Origin: Marinicauda salina
GTDB taxonomy: Bacteria > Pseudomonadota > Alphaproteobacteria > Caulobacterales > Maricaulaceae
Reading direction: 5' to 3'
Length of the DNA: 64,000 nt
Assembly (NCBI RefSeq): GCF_003122085.1
Contig: NZ_QEXV01000004.1
Location: 1 to 64,000, forward strand
Shown here: positions 1 to 9,087 of the stretch, piece by piece
Layout of the letters: each line of letters starts with the position of its first letter
How positions within the stretch are numbered: position 1 is the first letter of the stretch
Translations under genes and position numbers: made by a program
Notes under the pieces: model-generated
The model's input: only the letters and a program-made list of their open reading frames with translations
The model's database searches: none
What the model was told of the DNA's origin: nothing

Positions 1-327
1 CCCCCGTGAACGGGGGAGGACACCCGCCCCGCCCGTCGCACACACCAACCGCTCTTTCCCGGACTTGATCCGGGACCCAGGAGAGGCCGGGCGCCGGCGG
101 CGCTCTACGCTCTCTGGGCCCCGACTTTCGTCGGGGAAGAGAAGACGAGGGGAGGGCCTCCAGGAATCCTCACACGCCGCCCGGCGCCGACCACCCCCTC
201 ACCTTCGCCTCTCCCCCTGGGAGGGGGAGAGGAATCGCGCCGCGCCCGTCGCGGGCGCAATACGCCCCGTTAACGCCCGGCCCTTCCCCTGCTGGGCGAG
301 GCGGCGCATCTATCCTAGACTGCATCC
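1..327. repeat. Mosaic of dispersed palindromic repeats, no gene
   Basis: I see no convincing gene here. The stretch is a patchwork of short inverted repeats that recur elsewhere in the window. Bases 1-28 (CCCCCGTGAACGGGGGAGG, then ACACCCG) recur near 9286-9311. Around 53-90 a CCCGGACTTGATCCGGG palindrome is followed by ACCCAGGAGAGG, as it is near 37550-37580. Around 116-142 a CCCCGACTTTCGTCGGGG palindrome recurs near 37608-37633. Around 210-233 lies a CTCTCCCCCTGGGAGGGGGAGAG palindrome (split here as CTCTCCCCC and GGGGGAGAG arms). Confidence 0.75.
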
Positions 328-999
328 ATGCTCGACGACCTCGCCCCGTTCCGGGACAATCCCGAGCTTCCGGTCCTCATCTTCCTCGGCGGGGTGCTGA
401 TCGGCATGCTCGCCGAGCAGGCCCAGCAGCGCGTGCGCCGCTGGCGCTGGCGCGCGCGCAAGGGCGGCTGGAAGGCCCGCCGCCGCCCGCGCCGGGATCT
501 CCGCGTCGTCGGCGCCAAGGCCGGCCCGCCCGACGCCGCCGACCAGCTGCGCACGGTGATGGCCTCGCGCTTCACCGCGCGCCGCGTCCTCAACCGCGCC
601 GAGGAGCGCGTCTTCAAGGCGCTCGACGAAGCCGTCATCGCGGCCAACCCGTCCTGGCAGGTGATGGCGCAGGTCTCGCTGGGCGAGATCGTGCGCGCCG
701 ACGACCGCGAGGCCTATGCCTGCGTCAATTCCAAGCGCGTGGATTTCCTGCTGATGGACGCGCGCTGCCGGCCGCGGCACGCCATCGAGTACCAGGGCGG
801 GGGGCATCACAAGGGAACGGCCGCGGCCCGCGACGCGGTGAAGAAGGAGGCGCTGCGCCGCGCCGGCGTCGGCTATCACGAGGTCGTCGCCGGCCACACC
901 AGCCCGTCCGAGCTGCGCCGGCTCGTCGCCCGGCTCGTCGACCCGCCCGCCGATGCGCCGCGAAGCTCGAGCGCCCCCGAGGCCGGGGAGGCGGGGTGA
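328..999 (+). CDS. Membrane-anchored DUF2726 domain protein
   Basis: The 223-residue product has a short hydrophobic N-terminus (about residues 14-27), a strongly basic stretch (about 35-60) and then a DUF2726-type domain. Landmarks of that domain are VLNRAEERVFKALDEAV, a QVSLGEIV strand, KRVDFLLMD, AIEYQGGGHH and a run beginning RDAVKKEALRRAGV. DUF2726 is generally regarded as a restriction-endonuclease-like fold, and the D and E/Q residues in VDFLL and IEYQG are consistent with that; the fold assignment is family knowledge. The substrate is unknown. The C-terminus is a short Ser/Glu-rich tail. The gene stands alone between a repeat mosaic and the restriction-modification island, so its nuclease-like fold next to that island may be coincidence. 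Confidence 0.8.
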   Translation: MLDDLAPFRDNPELPVLIFLGGVLIGMLAEQAQQRVRRWRWRARKGGWKARRRPRRDLRVVGAKAGPPDAADQLRTVMASRFTARRVLNRAEERVFKALDEAVIAANPSWQVMAQVSLGEIVRADDREAYACVNSKRVDFLLMDARCRPRHAIEYQGGGHHKGTAAARDAVKKEALRRAGVGYHEVVAGHTSPSELRRLVARLVDPPADAPRSSSAPEAGEAG

Positions 1000-1000
1000 G

Positions 1001-1029
1001 TGCGGCCAATCGCCGGTGTCGGCGATTAG
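1001..1029. repeat. Dispersed repeat at the left edge of the R-M island
   Basis: This 29-base inverted-repeat sequence (TGCGGCCAATCGCC then GGTGTCGGCGATTAG) matches 9139-9167 at 26 of 29 positions by eye. It lies just before the base composition drops into the AT-richer restriction-modification genes, so it may mark the left boundary of the acquired segment. Confidence 0.6.
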
Positions 1030-1199
1030 TACCGCACCCTTGACCGCATCCGAGTACCGGCAAGCGAGGACGATCGTGTGATTACTAAGCGCTGCCAGCA
1101 GGACGATGAGGGGTAACTCCGCCACCCTGCCGTCAGCCCTTCATATTGCGAACAGAAAGGAATCGAGGTCGAAATATCGTTTAGCAAGAGAGTTTAGTA

Positions 1200-2015
1200 A
1201 TGATCTCAGGTAACAAAACCATCAACGCAAAGTTCGAGAGGCTTTGCGATTTGGGCTGGGTGTTCCAATCATTGAACTACGCCAGCGCCGTGATCAGCGA
1301 CGAATTTGAACGCGAATTTGACCTATTGCTCGATTCATTGCTTTCGGCGCGCTTCACAATCGAAGATGCAATCATCAAGCGGGGCGGCGGCAGATCGGAT
1401 CAAACAACCGCACTTGGGCGACAGTTTGTAGCCAACGGCTGGAAGGCCAACAACATTACAATCAAAAATCGAGTAGAGTTTTCGTCAGCATTTTCGCCTA
1501 TAGATACCCAATCAACAACACACGAAATAGACCATTTAATTAGTAATGAAAACAATAAACTTGCTGCAATTGAAATTGAGTGGAACAATAAAGATGAATT
1601 CTTTGATAGAGATGTCCAAGCAATTCGTCGGCTTTATGAAATGAACGTTGTTGACCTTGGGGGTATTGTGACGCGATCTCCAAAGTTAGAAGAAAAAATA
1701 CCAGAATTTGTTTTAGAGTATTTCATAAATTGGCCAATAAAATGTGCGAATGATTTTGCGAATGTTGCTTCGTATTTCGAGCAAAAGTACGGTAGGAATA
1801 AGTTTTCATTTCCAACTGATGTGCAGGCAGCCGAAATCGATCGAAAGGTGAAGGCGGGGACTCCTTATGTCGATGCGGCGAGCCGCGTTTTTGTCGCTAG
1901 CAAATATGCGGGGACGACCACCAACTGGCGTCAATTGCAAAGCCGCGTACAACGGAAGGATTTGGGTCGGGCGCCTACGATATTGATTGGCATACCTCCC
2001 TCCGCATTCTCCTGA
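1200..2015 (+). CDS. BglII-family type II restriction endonuclease (copy 1)
   Basis: The 271-residue protein resembles the BglII/BstYI restriction endonuclease family. A candidate PD-(D/E)XK-type active site is D111 followed by E125-I-E127 in AAIEIEWNNKDEFFDRD. It is followed by a conserved R...Y helix and a hydrophobic strand ending IVTRS, matching the family pattern (BglII uses D84, E93 and Q95). A GW pair near residues 80-81 is also shared with the second nuclease in this locus. The gene is clearly more AT-rich than its surroundings, which suggests horizontal acquisition. The methyltransferase follows 77 bases downstream on the same strand, as expected for a type II system. Recognition sequence cannot be read from the protein, although known family members cut GATC-centred sites. 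Confidence 0.72.
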   Translation: MISGNKTINAKFERLCDLGWVFQSLNYASAVISDEFEREFDLLLDSLLSARFTIEDAIIKRGGGRSDQTTALGRQFVANGWKANNITIKNRVEFSSAFSPIDTQSTTHEIDHLISNENNKLAAIEIEWNNKDEFFDRDVQAIRRLYEMNVVDLGGIVTRSPKLEEKIPEFVLEYFINWPIKCANDFANVASYFEQKYGRNKFSFPTDVQAAEIDRKVKAGTPYVDAASRVFVASKYAGTTTNWRQLQSRVQRKDLGRAPTILIGIPPSAFS

Positions 2016-2092
2016 GGGTGCGCGCATTTTGACTACTGGCAAACCTCCACAAATCGGAGTATGGAACGAAGGTGGAACGTAGGGAGCGCAAA

Positions 2093-2743
2093 ATGGCGAT
2101 ATCCGAAACAGGTTTGGAGGCGGTTCAGGATCTCGCGCGGTTCGCGAAGGGCCGCCGGTTCCGGACCATCCTCGCCGACCCTCCGTGGCAGTTCCAGAAT
2201 CGGACCGGGAAGGTTGCGCCCGAACACCGCAGGCTCAATCGTTATGCGACGATGACCCTCGACGACATTTGCGCACTGCCCGTCGAAGGTCTCGCCGACG
2301 AGCCAGCCCACCTCTACCTCTGGGTTCCCAATGCGCTGCTTCCGGAAGGTCTGCGCGTCATGGAAGCGTGGGGGTTCCGGTACAAGGCCAACTTGATCTG
2401 GCGAAAAATCCGCAAGGACGGCGGCTCCGACGGCCGCGGCGTCGGCTTCTATTTTCGCAATGTCACCGAGATCGTCCTGTTCGGAACGCGCGGTAAGAAC
2501 GCGCGCACTTTGCCGCCTGGACGACGGCAGGTGAATTACATGGAAAGCCGGAAGCGCGAGCACTCACGGAAGCCTGACGAGCAGTACGAGATCATCGAAG
2601 CGTGCTCGCCCGGCCCAAGGCTGGAAATGTTCTCGCGAGGGGCGCGGTCTGGCTGGGAAGTGTGGGGCAATCAGGCGGACGACGGCTATAAGCCGGATTG
2701 GAAGACCTATCCGTATAATTCAGGCGCGATGGCTGCGGAGTAA
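2093..2743 (+). CDS. MT-A70 family DNA adenine methyltransferase
   Basis: The 216-residue protein shows the MT-A70 hallmark ADPPW at residues 28-32, after the strand FRTILADPPW. Further features are LYLWVPNALLPEGL, the WGFRYKANLIWRK strand-helix, EIVLFGTRG, and a C-terminal block with SRKPDEQYEIIEACSPG and LEMFSRG. These fit an AdoMet-dependent N6-adenine methyltransferase. ATG 2093 is preferred over the in-frame GTG at 2072 because AGGGAG lies about six bases upstream. It is the only methyltransferase in the locus, so it probably protects host DNA against both flanking nucleases (inference). Its base composition is closer to the chromosome than that of the nucleases. It converges with the second nuclease gene, 42 bases away. 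Confidence 0.85.
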   Translation: MAISETGLEAVQDLARFAKGRRFRTILADPPWQFQNRTGKVAPEHRRLNRYATMTLDDICALPVEGLADEPAHLYLWVPNALLPEGLRVMEAWGFRYKANLIWRKIRKDGGSDGRGVGFYFRNVTEIVLFGTRGKNARTLPPGRRQVNYMESRKREHSRKPDEQYEIIEACSPGPRLEMFSRGARSGWEVWGNQADDGYKPDWKTYPYNSGAMAAE

Positions 2744-2785
2744 ATACTTTAGAGCTGTGTCCGTGCATATATTCAGTGACGGAAT

Positions 2786-3493
2786 CTATAGATCTTCGTA
2801 GGGTTCACCATTCCATGTCGCCCTGTTTGCACCTATTACGAGTGTTGGGCAGGTTCCCATCACGCCCCGTCTTATTCTCAGTTCTGCTTTATCGAAAGCG
2901 GTAACTGTGGTCGTACTCAGATCAATGGGCAATTTGGCGCTTTGTTCGCTTTTTGGGAGCGTGCTTTGGAAGTCTTCCCAAAGTTCACGAGCAAGCTCTA
3001 AAAGTGATCTTCTTTCTTTGGTAATAATTACAGCTGCGGAAATTAAACCAGATTCATGCCAACTGCGATACGCGGCTAGGTCGCGATCTAAATTTCCATC
3101 TTTTGCATTCCACTCAACATCAAGAGCAACTCGATTTTTAAAATTATCCACAAGATACCCTTCTTGCGTAATTGGGTCTTTTGTAGTTATTAAGCGTCCA
3201 TCTTTGTCAAATAGTTTAGCAACGGTTTCTAAATCAAGACGTGCCTCGACCCATCCTCTGTCATGAAAAAATTTATCGATCTGGGAGGCAATGTCTCCTC
3301 TGTTGCCTCCGGCTTTAAGCCAGTATTTAGGATCCAGTCTGTAGTTGGATAAAAAATCTACAATATCTGTCCATTCATCCGGGCATGTTGCCTTCATCAC
3401 CGAGCAGGCAGTGCTCGTTTCCATGAAACTCCATGCTTCGCGCGCCTTTTTTGGTAGCGTTTTTTCGTCTTCAAACGAGTATGTCTGGTACAC
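2786..3493 (-). CDS. BglII-family type II restriction endonuclease (copy 2)
   Basis: The 235-residue protein carries the same BglII-type core as the nuclease at 1200-2015: D116, then D125-V-E127 inside VALDVEWNAKDGNLDRD, then an AYRSWHESG helix and an AAVIITKE strand. The spacing from the first acidic residue to D125 is nine residues, as in BglII (D84 to E93). The rest of the sequence is widely different from copy 1, so this is not a recent duplicate. It starts with GTG at 3493; an in-frame ATG 23 codons later is an alternative. The gene is AT-rich and points toward the methyltransferase. Two nucleases around one methylase is unusual. They may share specificity, form a heterodimer, or represent one active and one decaying enzyme. 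Confidence 0.68.
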   Translation of the reverse strand: MYQTYSFEDEKTLPKKAREAWSFMETSTACSVMKATCPDEWTDIVDFLSNYRLDPKYWLKAGGNRGDIASQIDKFFHDRGWVEARLDLETVAKLFDKDGRLITTKDPITQEGYLVDNFKNRVALDVEWNAKDGNLDRDLAAYRSWHESGLISAAVIITKERRSLLELARELWEDFQSTLPKSEQSAKLPIDLSTTTVTAFDKAELRIRRGVMGTCPTLVIGANRATWNGEPYEDL

Positions 3494-3699
3494 AGGTTAA
3501 GCCTTGGCGTGGGTTGCCTTCCTAAAATGAATACCCTTTCAATCGGGTGTTACGGGATTCCTAACAAGATTGTTAAATTCGCTTAAGTGCTTCCTTGTCC
3601 TTTCTTTCACCCTTGTTTTGCTTCCAGTCTGAAAATGGTGGTTATCCATTCAATCGCCGTGGGGTTCATTCACGCTAGGCTCGAACTGCCCGCGCGCCC
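3494..3699. other. Intergenic spacer at right edge of R-M island
   Basis: The first 150 bases are AT-rich like the island, and composition returns to the chromosomal value near 3650. No gene, terminator hairpin or direct repeat marking a boundary could be seen. This spacer presumably holds the promoter of the second nuclease. Confidence 0.5.
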
Positions 3700-5985
3700 C
3701 TACTCCCCCTCCAACTCCTTGATCTCGTCCCTGAGTCTCGCCGCTTCCTCGAACTCCAGGTTCGCCGCGGCTTCGCGCATCCGTTTCTCCAGGTCGGCGA
3801 TGACGGCTTTGAGATTGTTCGGCTCGAATGTCGCCTGATCCTCGGCCGCGCCGCGATCGCGTTTGCGCCCGCGCGCGCGCCCCGACCGGCCCTTGGCGGT
3901 CTCGCTCATCACGCCTTCGAGGATGTCGGAGACGCCGCGCGTGATCGTCGTCGGCGTGACGCCGTGGGCCTCGTTGTGGGCGATCTGCTTGGCGCGCCGG
4001 CGTTCGGTCTCGTCCATGGCGCGCTGCATGGAGCCGGTCACCCGGTCGGCGTAGAGGATGACCTTGCTCTCGGCGTTGCGCGCCGCCCGGCCGATGGTCT
4101 GGACGAGGCTGGTCTCGCTTCTCAGGAACCCCTCCTTGTCGGCGTCGAGGATGCCCACCAGCCCGCACTCGGGGATGTCGAGCCCCTCGCGCAAGAGGTT
4201 GATGCCCACCAGCACGTCGAACTCGCCCAGGCGCAGATCGCGGATCAGCTCGATGCGCTCGACCGTGTCGACGTCGGAATGCATGTAGCGGACCTTCAGG
4301 CCCTGCTCGTGCATGTACTCGGTGAGGTCCTCGGCCATGCGCTTGGTGAGCGTGGTGACCAGCGTCCTGAGGCCCTTCTCCGCGGTGGCGCGGGCCTCGG
4401 CGATAATGTCGTCGACCTGGGTCATCGCCGGCGCCCTTCGGCCGCGAGCTCCCGGATCGCCGCCTTCGGCGTCGTCCGGGACTAAAGCTCCCTGCACGGG
4501 GCGGACCTCGACGGGCGGATCGACCAGGCCGGTCGGGCGGATGACCTGCTCGGTGAAGACGCCGCCGGTCTGGTTCAATTCCCACGGGCCCGGCGTGGCC
4601 GAGACGTGGACGGTCTGCGGGCGCATGGCCTCCCACTCCTCGAACTTGAGCGGGCGGTTGTCCATGCAGGAGGGGAGGCGGAAGCCGTGCTCGGCCAGGG
4701 TGCGCTTGCGGTTGAAGTCGCCGCGGAACATGCCGCCGAGCTGGGGGATGGTGACATGGCTCTCGTCGACGAAGACCAGCGCGTCCTCGGGCAGGTATTC
4801 GAACAGGGTGGGCGGCGGCTCGCCCGGCTTGCGGCCGGTGAGATAGCGCGAATAGTTCTCGATGCCCGCGCAGGAGCCCGTGGCCTCCATCATCTCGAGA
4901 TCGAACTCGGTGCGCTGGGACAGCCGCTGGGCCTCGAGCAGCTTGCCCTCGGCCTCCATCCAGGCCAGGCGCGCCTTCAGTTCGGCCTTGATGCCCGCGA
5001 TCGCCTGGTTGAGCGTCGGGCGCGGGGTGACGTAGTGCGAGTTGGCGTAGACGCGCACGGTCTCGAGCTCGGTCTCGGTCCGGCCGGTGAGGGCGTCGAA
5101 CTCGGCGATGGACTCGATCTCGTCGCCGAAGAAGGAGACCCGCCAGGCGCGCTGGTCGTAGTGGGCGGGGAAGATCTCGACGACGTCGCCGCGGACCCGG
5201 AACGTGCCGCGCTCGAAGGCGGCGTCGTTGCGCTTGTACTGCAGCGCGACGAGCTTTTGCATGACCGTGCGCGGGTCGTGCTCGTCGCCGACCGACAGGT
5301 CGAACGTCATCGCGGTGTAGGTCTCCACCGAGCCGATGCCGTAGATGCACGAGACCGAGGCGACGATGATGACGTCGTCGCGTTCCAGGATCGCCCGCGT
5401 GGCGGCGTGGCGCATGCGGTCGATGGCCTCGTTGATGTCGGATTCCTTTTCTATGTAGGTGTCGGTGCGCGGGACATAGGCCTCGGGCTGGTAGTAGTCG
5501 TAGTAGGAGACGAAATACTCCACGGCGTTGCGGGGAAAAAAGCTCTTGAATTCGCCGTATAACTGGGCCGCCAGCGTCTTGTTGGGGGCGAGCACCAGGG
5601 CCGGGCGCTGAACCTTTTCAATGACCTTCGCCATGGTGAAGGTCTTGCCCGATCCGGTGACCCCGAGGAGAACCTGGTCCCTGTCCTGTCGGGACAGGCC
5701 TTCCACCAGCTCGGCGATGGCGGCGGGCTGGTCCCCGGTGGGTTCGTACTCGCTGGCGAGCTCGAATTTCCTGCCGCCCTCGGACTTTTCCGGCCGGTCG
5801 GGGCGGTGCGGGGTCCAGTTGGCGGGCAGGGTCAGGGCGTCGCGGATCGCCCCGGGCGCGGCCTTCGCGTCGGCGTCGAGGATGAACTCGGCCTGGCCCA
5901 TGTCGGCCAGCCCCGGAACGCCTTCGGCCTCGGTCTGAGGGGTCGCCGGGACGAGCGCGGAATCGTCTTTGGTCTGTTTCGCCAT
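3700..5985 (-). CDS. uvrB: Excinuclease ABC subunit B (UvrB)
   Basis: UvrB is the damage-verifying helicase-like subunit of nucleotide excision repair and works with UvrA and UvrC. The 761-residue product has an unconserved N-terminal extension of about 75 residues, Walker A GVTGSGKT at 108-115, the UvrB beta-hairpin region [17 protein letters not shown], a DESH Walker B motif, the helicase block [13 protein letters not shown] and QTIGRAARN, and a C-terminal UVR domain ([17 protein letters not shown]). Between RPV (to residue 497) and QVDD (from 523) there are 25 residues where E. coli UvrB has two. The DNA encoding this insert is a palindromic repeat also present in intergenic regions. Apart from the insert the gene looks intact. 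It is divergent from the small membrane protein gene at 6084. Confidence 0.97.
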   Translation of the reverse strand: MAKQTKDDSALVPATPQTEAEGVPGLADMGQAEFILDADAKAAPGAIRDALTLPANWTPHRPDRPEKSEGGRKFELASEYEPTGDQPAAIAELVEGLSRQDRDQVLLGVTGSGKTFTMAKVIEKVQRPALVLAPNKTLAAQLYGEFKSFFPRNAVEYFVSYYDYYQPEAYVPRTDTYIEKESDINEAIDRMRHAATRAILERDDVIIVASVSCIYGIGSVETYTAMTFDLSVGDEHDPRTVMQKLVALQYKRNDAAFERGTFRVRGDVVEIFPAHYDQRAWRVSFFGDEIESIAEFDALTGRTETELETVRVYANSHYVTPRPTLNQAIAGIKAELKARLAWMEAEGKLLEAQRLSQRTEFDLEMMEATGSCAGIENYSRYLTGRKPGEPPPTLFEYLPEDALVFVDESHVTIPQLGGMFRGDFNRKRTLAEHGFRLPSCMDNRPLKFEEWEAMRPQTVHVSATPGPWELNQTGGVFTEQVIRPTGLVDPPVEVRPVQGALVPDDAEGGDPGARGRRAPAMTQVDDIIAEARATAEKGLRTLVTTLTKRMAEDLTEYMHEQGLKVRYMHSDVDTVERIELIRDLRLGEFDVLVGINLLREGLDIPECGLVGILDADKEGFLRSETSLVQTIGRAARNAESKVILYADRVTGSMQRAMDETERRRAKQIAHNEAHGVTPTTITRGVSDILEGVMSETAKGRSGRARGRKRDRGAAEDQATFEPNNLKAVIADLEKRMREAAANLEFEEAARLRDEIKELEGE
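4446..4490. repeat. Palindromic element (F5-type) inserted in frame in uvrB
   Basis: The arms CCCGGATCGCCGCC and GGCGTCGTCCGGG pair around TTC. The same hairpin, without one extra base in each arm, occurs at the right ends of the intergenic repeats at 9651-9745 and 62023-62116 (CCCGGATCGCGCC ... GGCGCGTCCGGGA). It sits inside the roughly 69 bases that uvrB has in excess of its E. coli counterpart, and it keeps the reading frame open. Rickettsia palindromic elements are an established precedent for this kind of in-frame coding insertion. Confidence 0.8.
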
Positions 5986-6083
5986 GGCCGCGAATATGGG
6001 CGAGGCGGGCGCGGAATCACAGGGGCGGAACCGCGGCCGCCGCGTCGGCGTTACAGTGCCGAGGCATACTGGGAGGGCAGACC

Positions 6084-6383
6084 GTGGACGAAGACGCCTA
6101 CCAGCTGCAGACCCGCAATTCCAAGGGCGCCCGCTTCATGCTCGCCGTCATCGTGGCGCTGTGCGCCGTCGGGCTCGTCTGGTCGTTCTGGCCGGAGGAC
6201 ACTGGGCGCGGCGACCGGATCGCGGCTCCCGAGGAGTCGGGCGCGATCGGCGACCGGTCCTTCCAGGAAGCTCTCGGCGCCGCCGAGGAGAGCGCGGAGG
6301 AAGGCGCCGAGGCGCCGGCCGGCGAGGAAGGCGAAGGCGCGGACGAAGAGGAAGCCTCCGACGTTCCCGAACCGCCGGCATAG
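6084..6383 (+). CDS. Small acidic single-pass membrane protein, unknown function
   Basis: This 99-residue protein has a short cytoplasmic N-terminus, one transmembrane segment at about residues 18-34 ([18 protein letters not shown]) and a long Glu/Ala-rich acidic tail ending in PEPPA. The gene is divergent from uvrB and sits about 95 bases before a response regulator gene. I do not recognise a family. The acidic low-complexity tail suggests an extracytoplasmic charged segment rather than an enzyme. Confidence 0.6.
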   Translation: MDEDAYQLQTRNSKGARFMLAVIVALCAVGLVWSFWPEDTGRGDRIAAPEESGAIGDRSFQEALGAAEESAEEGAEAPAGEEGEGADEEEASDVPEPPA

Positions 6384-6478
6384 CGGCGCCGCGCGGGGCG
6401 AAAGTTTTGGTTAACGCCCGCCCGGCATGATCGCCCCGACCGCCGCAGAACCCGCGGCGGGCCGCGATCCGGGGCGTC

Positions 6479-7027
6479 ATGTCGAGCAGTTTCGAACGCA
6501 TCCGCGTCCTCATCGTCGAGGACAACGCGCACATGTCGACGATCCTGCGCAAGGTGCTGCAGGGCTTCGGCGTGCGCCAGGTGTTCGAGACCCGCGATGC
6601 GGCCGACGCCTTCGAGGCGATGCGCACCAACAATCCCGATCTGGCGCTCGTCGACTACATGCTCGGCGATGTCGACGGGCTCGAGTTCACGCGCCTGGTG
6701 CGGACGGCCTCTGACAGCCCCAACCGCTACCTGCCCATCATCATGGTCTCGGGCCACACCGACCGCTCGCGGATCATGGAGGCGATCAACGCCGGGGTGA
6801 ACGAGTATCTCGCCAAGCCGGTCCGTCCCGTCGACGTCTATAACCGGCTGGTCGCCCTGATCGAGCGGCCGCGCCGCTTCGTCAACGCGCCGGGCTATTT
6901 CGGCCCGGACCGGCGCCGGCGCCAGGACCCGCGCTATCCCGGCCCGTTCCGGCGCTCGACCGACAAGGACGAGATGGACGCCGATCTCGATTCGGCGGCG
7001 ACCGGCGGCGACGCCAAGGCGGGCTGA
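6479..7027 (+). CDS. Single-domain response regulator with basic C-terminal tail
   Basis: The 182-residue protein has a CheY-like receiver domain at about residues 8-128. The acidic pocket is E14-D15, the phosphoacceptor is D59 in LALVDYM, the switch residue is S91 in MVSGH, and the conserved lysine is K113 in AKPVRP. No output domain follows. Instead there is a proline- and arginine-rich tail (RFVNAPGYFGPDRRRRQDPR) and an acidic end. Receivers with a FGPDRRR-like tail are familiar from alphaproteobacteria, but the partner kinase is not evident here. The gene is convergent with the membrane protein gene at 7046. Confidence 0.85.
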   Translation: MSSSFERIRVLIVEDNAHMSTILRKVLQGFGVRQVFETRDAADAFEAMRTNNPDLALVDYMLGDVDGLEFTRLVRTASDSPNRYLPIIMVSGHTDRSRIMEAINAGVNEYLAKPVRPVDVYNRLVALIERPRRFVNAPGYFGPDRRRRQDPRYPGPFRRSTDKDEMDADLDSAATGGDAKAG

Positions 7028-7045
7028 GGAACGCCGCCGCGCCGG

Positions 7046-7912
7046 TCAGTTGAACCAGTTCTTCTTTGGCGGACGCGCAAAAGAGTAGAACCACCACGGC
7101 TTCTCCTCGATCTTGCGGCGTTCGTACTCCATCGCGACCTCGAGCGCCTTGTGATAGTCGGTCTGGCTGGTCGTCGCGAGCGTGCTGAGAATCAGCGTCC
7201 GCGTGACCAGAATCTTGCCGGGCAGATAGCGGCGGCTGAGGTCAAAGCCGATGAACAGGATGAGCAACGCTATGCACGCGATCGCGAGCGACGCGCCGAG
7301 GAGTGTCCAGCTGTGCGTGTTGCGGTCCTGGTAAAGGAACTGCAGCACACCCGCAATTCCCAGCCAGCCGAAGGCGACGCCGTAGGCCATCGTGAAGAAG
7401 GCGCGCCGCTTCGTGCGGGCGTACAGTCGGAACAGCTCCATATACCCCGCCGCGCTCTTCTCCGGCTGTCGGGCGTCGGCGTGGGCGGCGTTCTTGGCCC
7501 AGTCGTGCAGCCGCTCCCGGCGGTACCACCATAACCATATTAGATAAGCGAAAAGTCCGACGATCGCCGCGCCTGCGCTCAGCGTGGCGATAAGCGGCGA
7601 CATCGGCAGTTCGAATCCGAACAGGGGTCCGAGCACCTGCGGCTCGTCCGCGGTCACGCTGTAGAGCAGGCGCCATGCCGGCCAAGCGCTCGCGGCTAGC
7701 GCGACGAGGATGATGGTGCTGAAGATTTGGCCGCTGGCGCGCCGGTAATGTTGCGCAACAGCCTGGCGACGGTGGCGTTCTTCCTCGGGGTCTTTGATCT
7801 CTGAGGCGTCGCTGAAGACGAGCTCCGCCTTGTCGCGAGTCTCGTCCGTCTCGGATTCATTCTGAAATCGCCCGCGCGATCCCTCGGCGCGCGGAACAAT
7901 ATTGCCAACCAT
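7046..7912 (-). CDS. Multi-pass membrane protein of unknown function
   Basis: The 288-residue product has a charged cytoplasmic N-terminus (about 55 residues) and then two pairs of hydrophobic segments. The first pair is at about residues 65-83 and 105-125, the second at about 170-190 and 205-225. A charged loop with DWAKNAAHADARQPEKS separates them, and a basic/aromatic C-terminal tail ends PPKKNWFN. I chose ATG 7912 because GAGAGGGG lies eight bases upstream; an upstream in-frame ATG at 7945 has no comparable site. No known family was recognised. It converges with the response regulator gene, separated by 18 bases. Confidence 0.6.
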   Translation of the reverse strand: MVGNIVPRAEGSRGRFQNESETDETRDKAELVFSDASEIKDPEEERHRRQAVAQHYRRASGQIFSTIILVALAASAWPAWRLLYSVTADEPQVLGPLFGFELPMSPLIATLSAGAAIVGLFAYLIWLWWYRRERLHDWAKNAAHADARQPEKSAAGYMELFRLYARTKRRAFFTMAYGVAFGWLGIAGVLQFLYQDRNTHSWTLLGASLAIACIALLILFIGFDLSRRYLPGKILVTRTLILSTLATTSQTDYHKALEVAMEYERRKIEEKPWWFYSFARPPKKNWFN

Positions 7913-8064
7913 GATCGCGCCCCTCTCGCGCGCAGCCGATGTCACAACCTAGACTGGCCACAATGCTCTTAAATATTAACAATGGTTAACGCGCAAGCAT
8001 AAAGTCACGCGCCGCCCGTTCGAGCGCCCGATCGAATGTCCGAACGCGCAGACGGGCTGACTGT

Positions 8065-9087
8065 CTAGCCCCGCGCGGCCTTCAGCAGGTCCTTGATCTC
8101 GGCCTCGCGCGTGCACCAGCTCGCCACGAAGCGCGCCGAGCCGTCCGGCCAGGCGTAGAAGCCCGCGCCGGCGTCGCGCATCCGGTCGGCGACGGTCTCG
8201 GGCAGGCGGGCGAACACCTCGTTGCCGTCGGTCGGGTGGGCGATCTCCACGCCCTCGATCGCGGCCAGCCCGTCGGACAGCGCCGTTCCCGCCGCATTGG
8301 CGTCGCGGGCGAGCTCCAGCCACAGCCCATCATCGAGCCAGGCGTCGAACTGGGCGGCGACATAGCGCATCTTGGCGAGCATGTGCCCGGCGCGTTTCTG
8401 GGCGGCCTGCAGCGCGGGAAAGCGATCGGCCGCGCTCGGAAACAGGATCACGGCCTCGGCGGCGAGCGCGCCGTTCTTGGTCGCGCCCAGCGACAGCGCG
8501 TCGATCCCGGCCTTCCAGGTGAGCTCGGCGGGCGAGCAGTCCAGATGCGCCAGCGCGTTGGCGAAGCGCGCCCCGTCCATGTGGACGAACAGGCCGTGAT
8601 CCTTCGCCGCCTTGGCGCGTTCGCGCACCGCGTCGAGCGAGTAGGCCGAGCCCGCCTCGGCCAGCTGGGACAGGCTCAGCACTTTCGGCGGCGTGGCGTG
8701 GACGAAATCGGCCGGCCACTCGGCGAGCGCGCCGTCGAGCTCGGCCATGTCGATCTTCGCGTGCTCGCCGTGCAGCGGCAGCAGCTTGGCGCCGCCGGTG
8801 AAAAACTCCGGCGCGCCGCGCTCGTCGCGATGGATGTGCGCCTCGTCGTGGCACAGGATCATGCCGTCGCGCGGCGCCAGCACCGACAGCGCCAGCGCGT
8901 TCGAGGCCGTGCCCGCGGTGGTGAACAGCACCTCGAGATCGGTCTCGAAGAGGTCGACCAGGCGCTCGCGCACCTGGGCCGACAGCGGATCGGCGCCGTA
9001 GCTCGGCGCAAAGCCCTCATTGGCCCGCGAGATCGCCTCGATCAGGCGGGGATGGGCCGGCGCGGTTGTGTCGGACAGGAAGTTCAT
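8065..9087 (-). CDS. ltaE: Low-specificity L-threonine aldolase
   Basis: This 340-residue PLP enzyme of the beta-eliminating lyase / threonine aldolase family cleaves L-threonine or L-allo-threonine to glycine and acetaldehyde. Visible features are the N-terminal FLSDTTAPAHPRLIEAI, the cofactor-binding stretch LFTTAGTASNALAL, the DEAHIHRDE loop, HMDGARFANAL, and the PLP lysine in LSLGATKNGA. Length and motif order match the family. The gene stands alone, with the repeat island immediately upstream of its start. The C-terminal region (FYAWPDGSARFVASW) is also typical. Confidence 0.9.
   Translation of the reverse strand: MNFLSDTTAPAHPRLIEAISRANEGFAPSYGADPLSAQVRERLVDLFETDLEVLFTTAGTASNALALSVLAPRDGMILCHDEAHIHRDERGAPEFFTGGAKLLPLHGEHAKIDMAELDGALAEWPADFVHATPPKVLSLSQLAEAGSAYSLDAVRERAKAAKDHGLFVHMDGARFANALAHLDCSPAELTWKAGIDALSLGATKNGALAAEAVILFPSAADRFPALQAAQKRAGHMLAKMRYVAAQFDAWLDDGLWLELARDANAAGTALSDGLAAIEGVEIAHPTDGNEVFARLPETVADRMRDAGAGFYAWPDGSARFVASWCTREAEIKDLLKAARG

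Noticed and set aside
1200-3493. R-M island as part of a prophage or integrative element
   Set aside because: No integrase, phage structural gene, attachment-site repeat or tRNA was seen near the island.
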